NCBI GenBank assembly: GCA_041623895.1
Contig: JBFJVZ010000145.1
Coordinates: 1-15,896, forward strand
Reading direction: 5' to 3'
Source of the DNA: JBFJVZ01 sp041623895
GTDB lineage: Bacteria > Planctomycetota > Planctomycetia > Pirellulales > Pirellulaceae
Length of the DNA: 15,896 nucleotides
Made by a program: the position numbers and the translations under genes. The stretch's first letter is position 1; every line of letters begins with the position of its first letter. Below, piece by piece: positions 14,902 through 15,896 of the stretch. The notes beneath the pieces are model-generated. The model was not told the origin of the DNA. It did no database searches and saw only the letters and a program-made list of their open reading frames with translations.

Positions 14902-15896
14902 ATGACAGACATTTACGGAATTGATGCCGAAGGATTGGTGTTTGTAGCAAAGGCAAGGGAGATTGCCGACGAGATTCAAGAGCTTGCCGGCGAAGTGGAC
15001 CGCGAGGCCCGGTTTCCGAAAGAGGCGGTTGCGAAACTTGCCGATCAAGGATTCTTTGGCCTTTGCATTCCCCGCGATGACGGAGGCAGCGGGCAGCCGC
15101 CCAATGTGTGTGCCGGCGTTGTCGAACAGCTGGCGCAGGCTTGCCCGTCGACAGCGATGATCTTTGTGATGCACGTTGCCGGCGCTCAAATGATCGCCGC
15201 ATCACGCACCGTCGCAGATCGCGAAACATTGCTGGGCGATGTTGCCGCCGGCAAACATCTGACCACGTTGGCTTTCTCGGAACGCGGTTCGCGATCCCAG
15301 TTTTGGGCACCCGTTTCACAGCTCAGTGACAATGGCAGCCAGGGCTACGTGACAAACGCGACAAAGTCATGGGTGACGTCAGCCAATCACGCTCATTCGT
15401 ATGTCGCCAGTGTGCAAAAGCCGGGTGCCGCTTCGCCTCTGGAATCAACGCTCTATTTGGCTCGTCGCGGCGCTCCTGGAATGAAGGTTGCTGGAGGATT
15501 TGATGGACTGGGATTGCGAGGCAACGATTCCGCCGCCGTAGAAATCAACGACCTGGTTGTGCCGGAAGCCGACCTGTTGACGCCACAAGGCGAAGGTGCA
15601 GCGTCGATGCTTCAAGTCGTGTTGCCCTGGTTTTCCGTTGGCACGTCGGCGATGGCTCACGGCCTGTGTCTGGCAGCCATCAAGGCTACCCAAACGCATC
15701 TATCGGGCGAAGGTTTTTCGCGCGACGGCAGCAAACTTCGCGACTTACCGAATTTGCGGGCCAGATTGGCCGAGATGAATTGCCGAACTGAGCAGAGTCG
15801 CTCACTTTTGGGCTTCACAACGCGGGCCATGCTTCAGCCGGACGAGCAAACACCACTGTATGTCTTGCAGTCACGGATGGCGGCTATGCAAGCGGC
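14902..15896 (+). CDS. Acyl-CoA dehydrogenase-family flavoprotein, partial (runs off the right edge)
   Basis: The first 331 residues are present. An all-helical N-terminal domain (about 1-118, with FPKEAVAKLADQGFFGLCIP and DDGGSGQP) precedes the beta-domain. There LAFSERGSR (123-131) replaces the canonical 'TEPxAGSD' FAD/substrate motif, and TNATKSWVTSANHA (151-164) corresponds to 'GxKxxITNA'. DGLGLRGNDSAAVEINDLVVP (201-221) is the usual end of the beta-domain. The C-terminal helical domain is cut off, so the catalytic Glu, if any, cannot be checked. The SERGSR variant suggests a divergent subfamily that could be a dehydrogenase or a DszC-like flavin monooxygenase. Expected location is the cytoplasm. 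It begins 1 base after the porin stop, so it is almost certainly co-transcribed with it. No ribosome site is visible, which fits translational coupling. Confidence 0.9.
   Translation, partial: MTDIYGIDAEGLVFVAKAREIADEIQELAGEVDREARFPKEAVAKLADQGFFGLCIPRDDGGSGQPPNVCAGVVEQLAQACPSTAMIFVMHVAGAQMIAASRTVADRETLLGDVAAGKHLTTLAFSERGSRSQFWAPVSQLSDNGSQGYVTNATKSWVTSANHAHSYVASVQKPGAASPLESTLYLARRGAPGMKVAGGFDGLGLRGNDSAAVEINDLVVPEADLLTPQGEGAASMLQVVLPWFSVGTSAMAHGLCLAAIKATQTHLSGEGFSRDGSKLRDLPNLRARLAEMNCRTEQSRSLLGFTTRAMLQPDEQTPLYVLQSRMAAMQA

Overview
The window looks like chromosomal DNA of a planctomycete, most likely of the Pirellulales (Rhodopirellula/Blastopirellula type). This rests on gene content: Tat-exported DUF1501 and DUF1552 proteins, a DUF1592/DUF1588-type protein with CxxCH haem motifs, and a giant exported protein joining a methyltransferase-like domain to PQQ-type propellers. 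Weak or absent Shine-Dalgarno sequences and mid-range GC fit too. No tRNA, rRNA, CRISPR array, transposase or phage gene was found.

Layout. (1) 1-2107, minus strand: three co-oriented genes read right to left. They are a small exported protein of unknown function (1616-2107), an exported two-domain beta-sandwich-like protein (497-1504) and, off the left edge, a DUF3592-like membrane protein (1-453). (2) 2108-2364: a divergent intergenic region with a nested inverted repeat. (3) 2365-6353, plus strand: a DUF1501 gene overlapping by 4 bases (GTGA) a DUF1587/1595/1592/1588/1585 cytochrome-like gene. (4) 6354-6498: a convergent gap filled by nested inverted repeats, probably a bidirectional terminator or a dispersed repeat. 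(5) 6499-7623, minus strand: a cytoplasmic TPR protein. (6) 7756-9051, plus strand: a DUF1552 gene with a perfect TATAAT placed so that the mRNA would be leaderless. (7) 9192-12989, plus strand: the 1265-residue methyltransferase-like/PQQ-propeller/jelly-roll exported protein. (8) 12990-13434: a gap with no convincing gene but several hairpins, one of them a perfect 11-bp stem. (9) 13435-15896, plus strand: a possible 83-residue small protein, an outer-membrane porin and an acyl-CoA dehydrogenase-like flavoprotein running off the right edge. These three are packed with an ATGA overlap and then a 1-base gap.

How the genes may work together. DUF1501, the haem-containing DUF1592-type protein, DUF1552 and the PQQ-propeller protein are all predicted to be exported. 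In planctomycetes such genes commonly cluster, and they are suspected of extracytoplasmic redox or polymer-processing work, but no reaction is established for them. The porin/acyl-CoA dehydrogenase pair looks like a separate unit that could couple uptake of a small molecule to its cytoplasmic oxidation; this is inference. I see no certain new system. The items most worth following are the exported methyltransferase-like domain, the DUF1501-DUF1592-(TPR)-DUF1552 arrangement, the small-ORF/porin/dehydrogenase unit and the structured intergenic elements.
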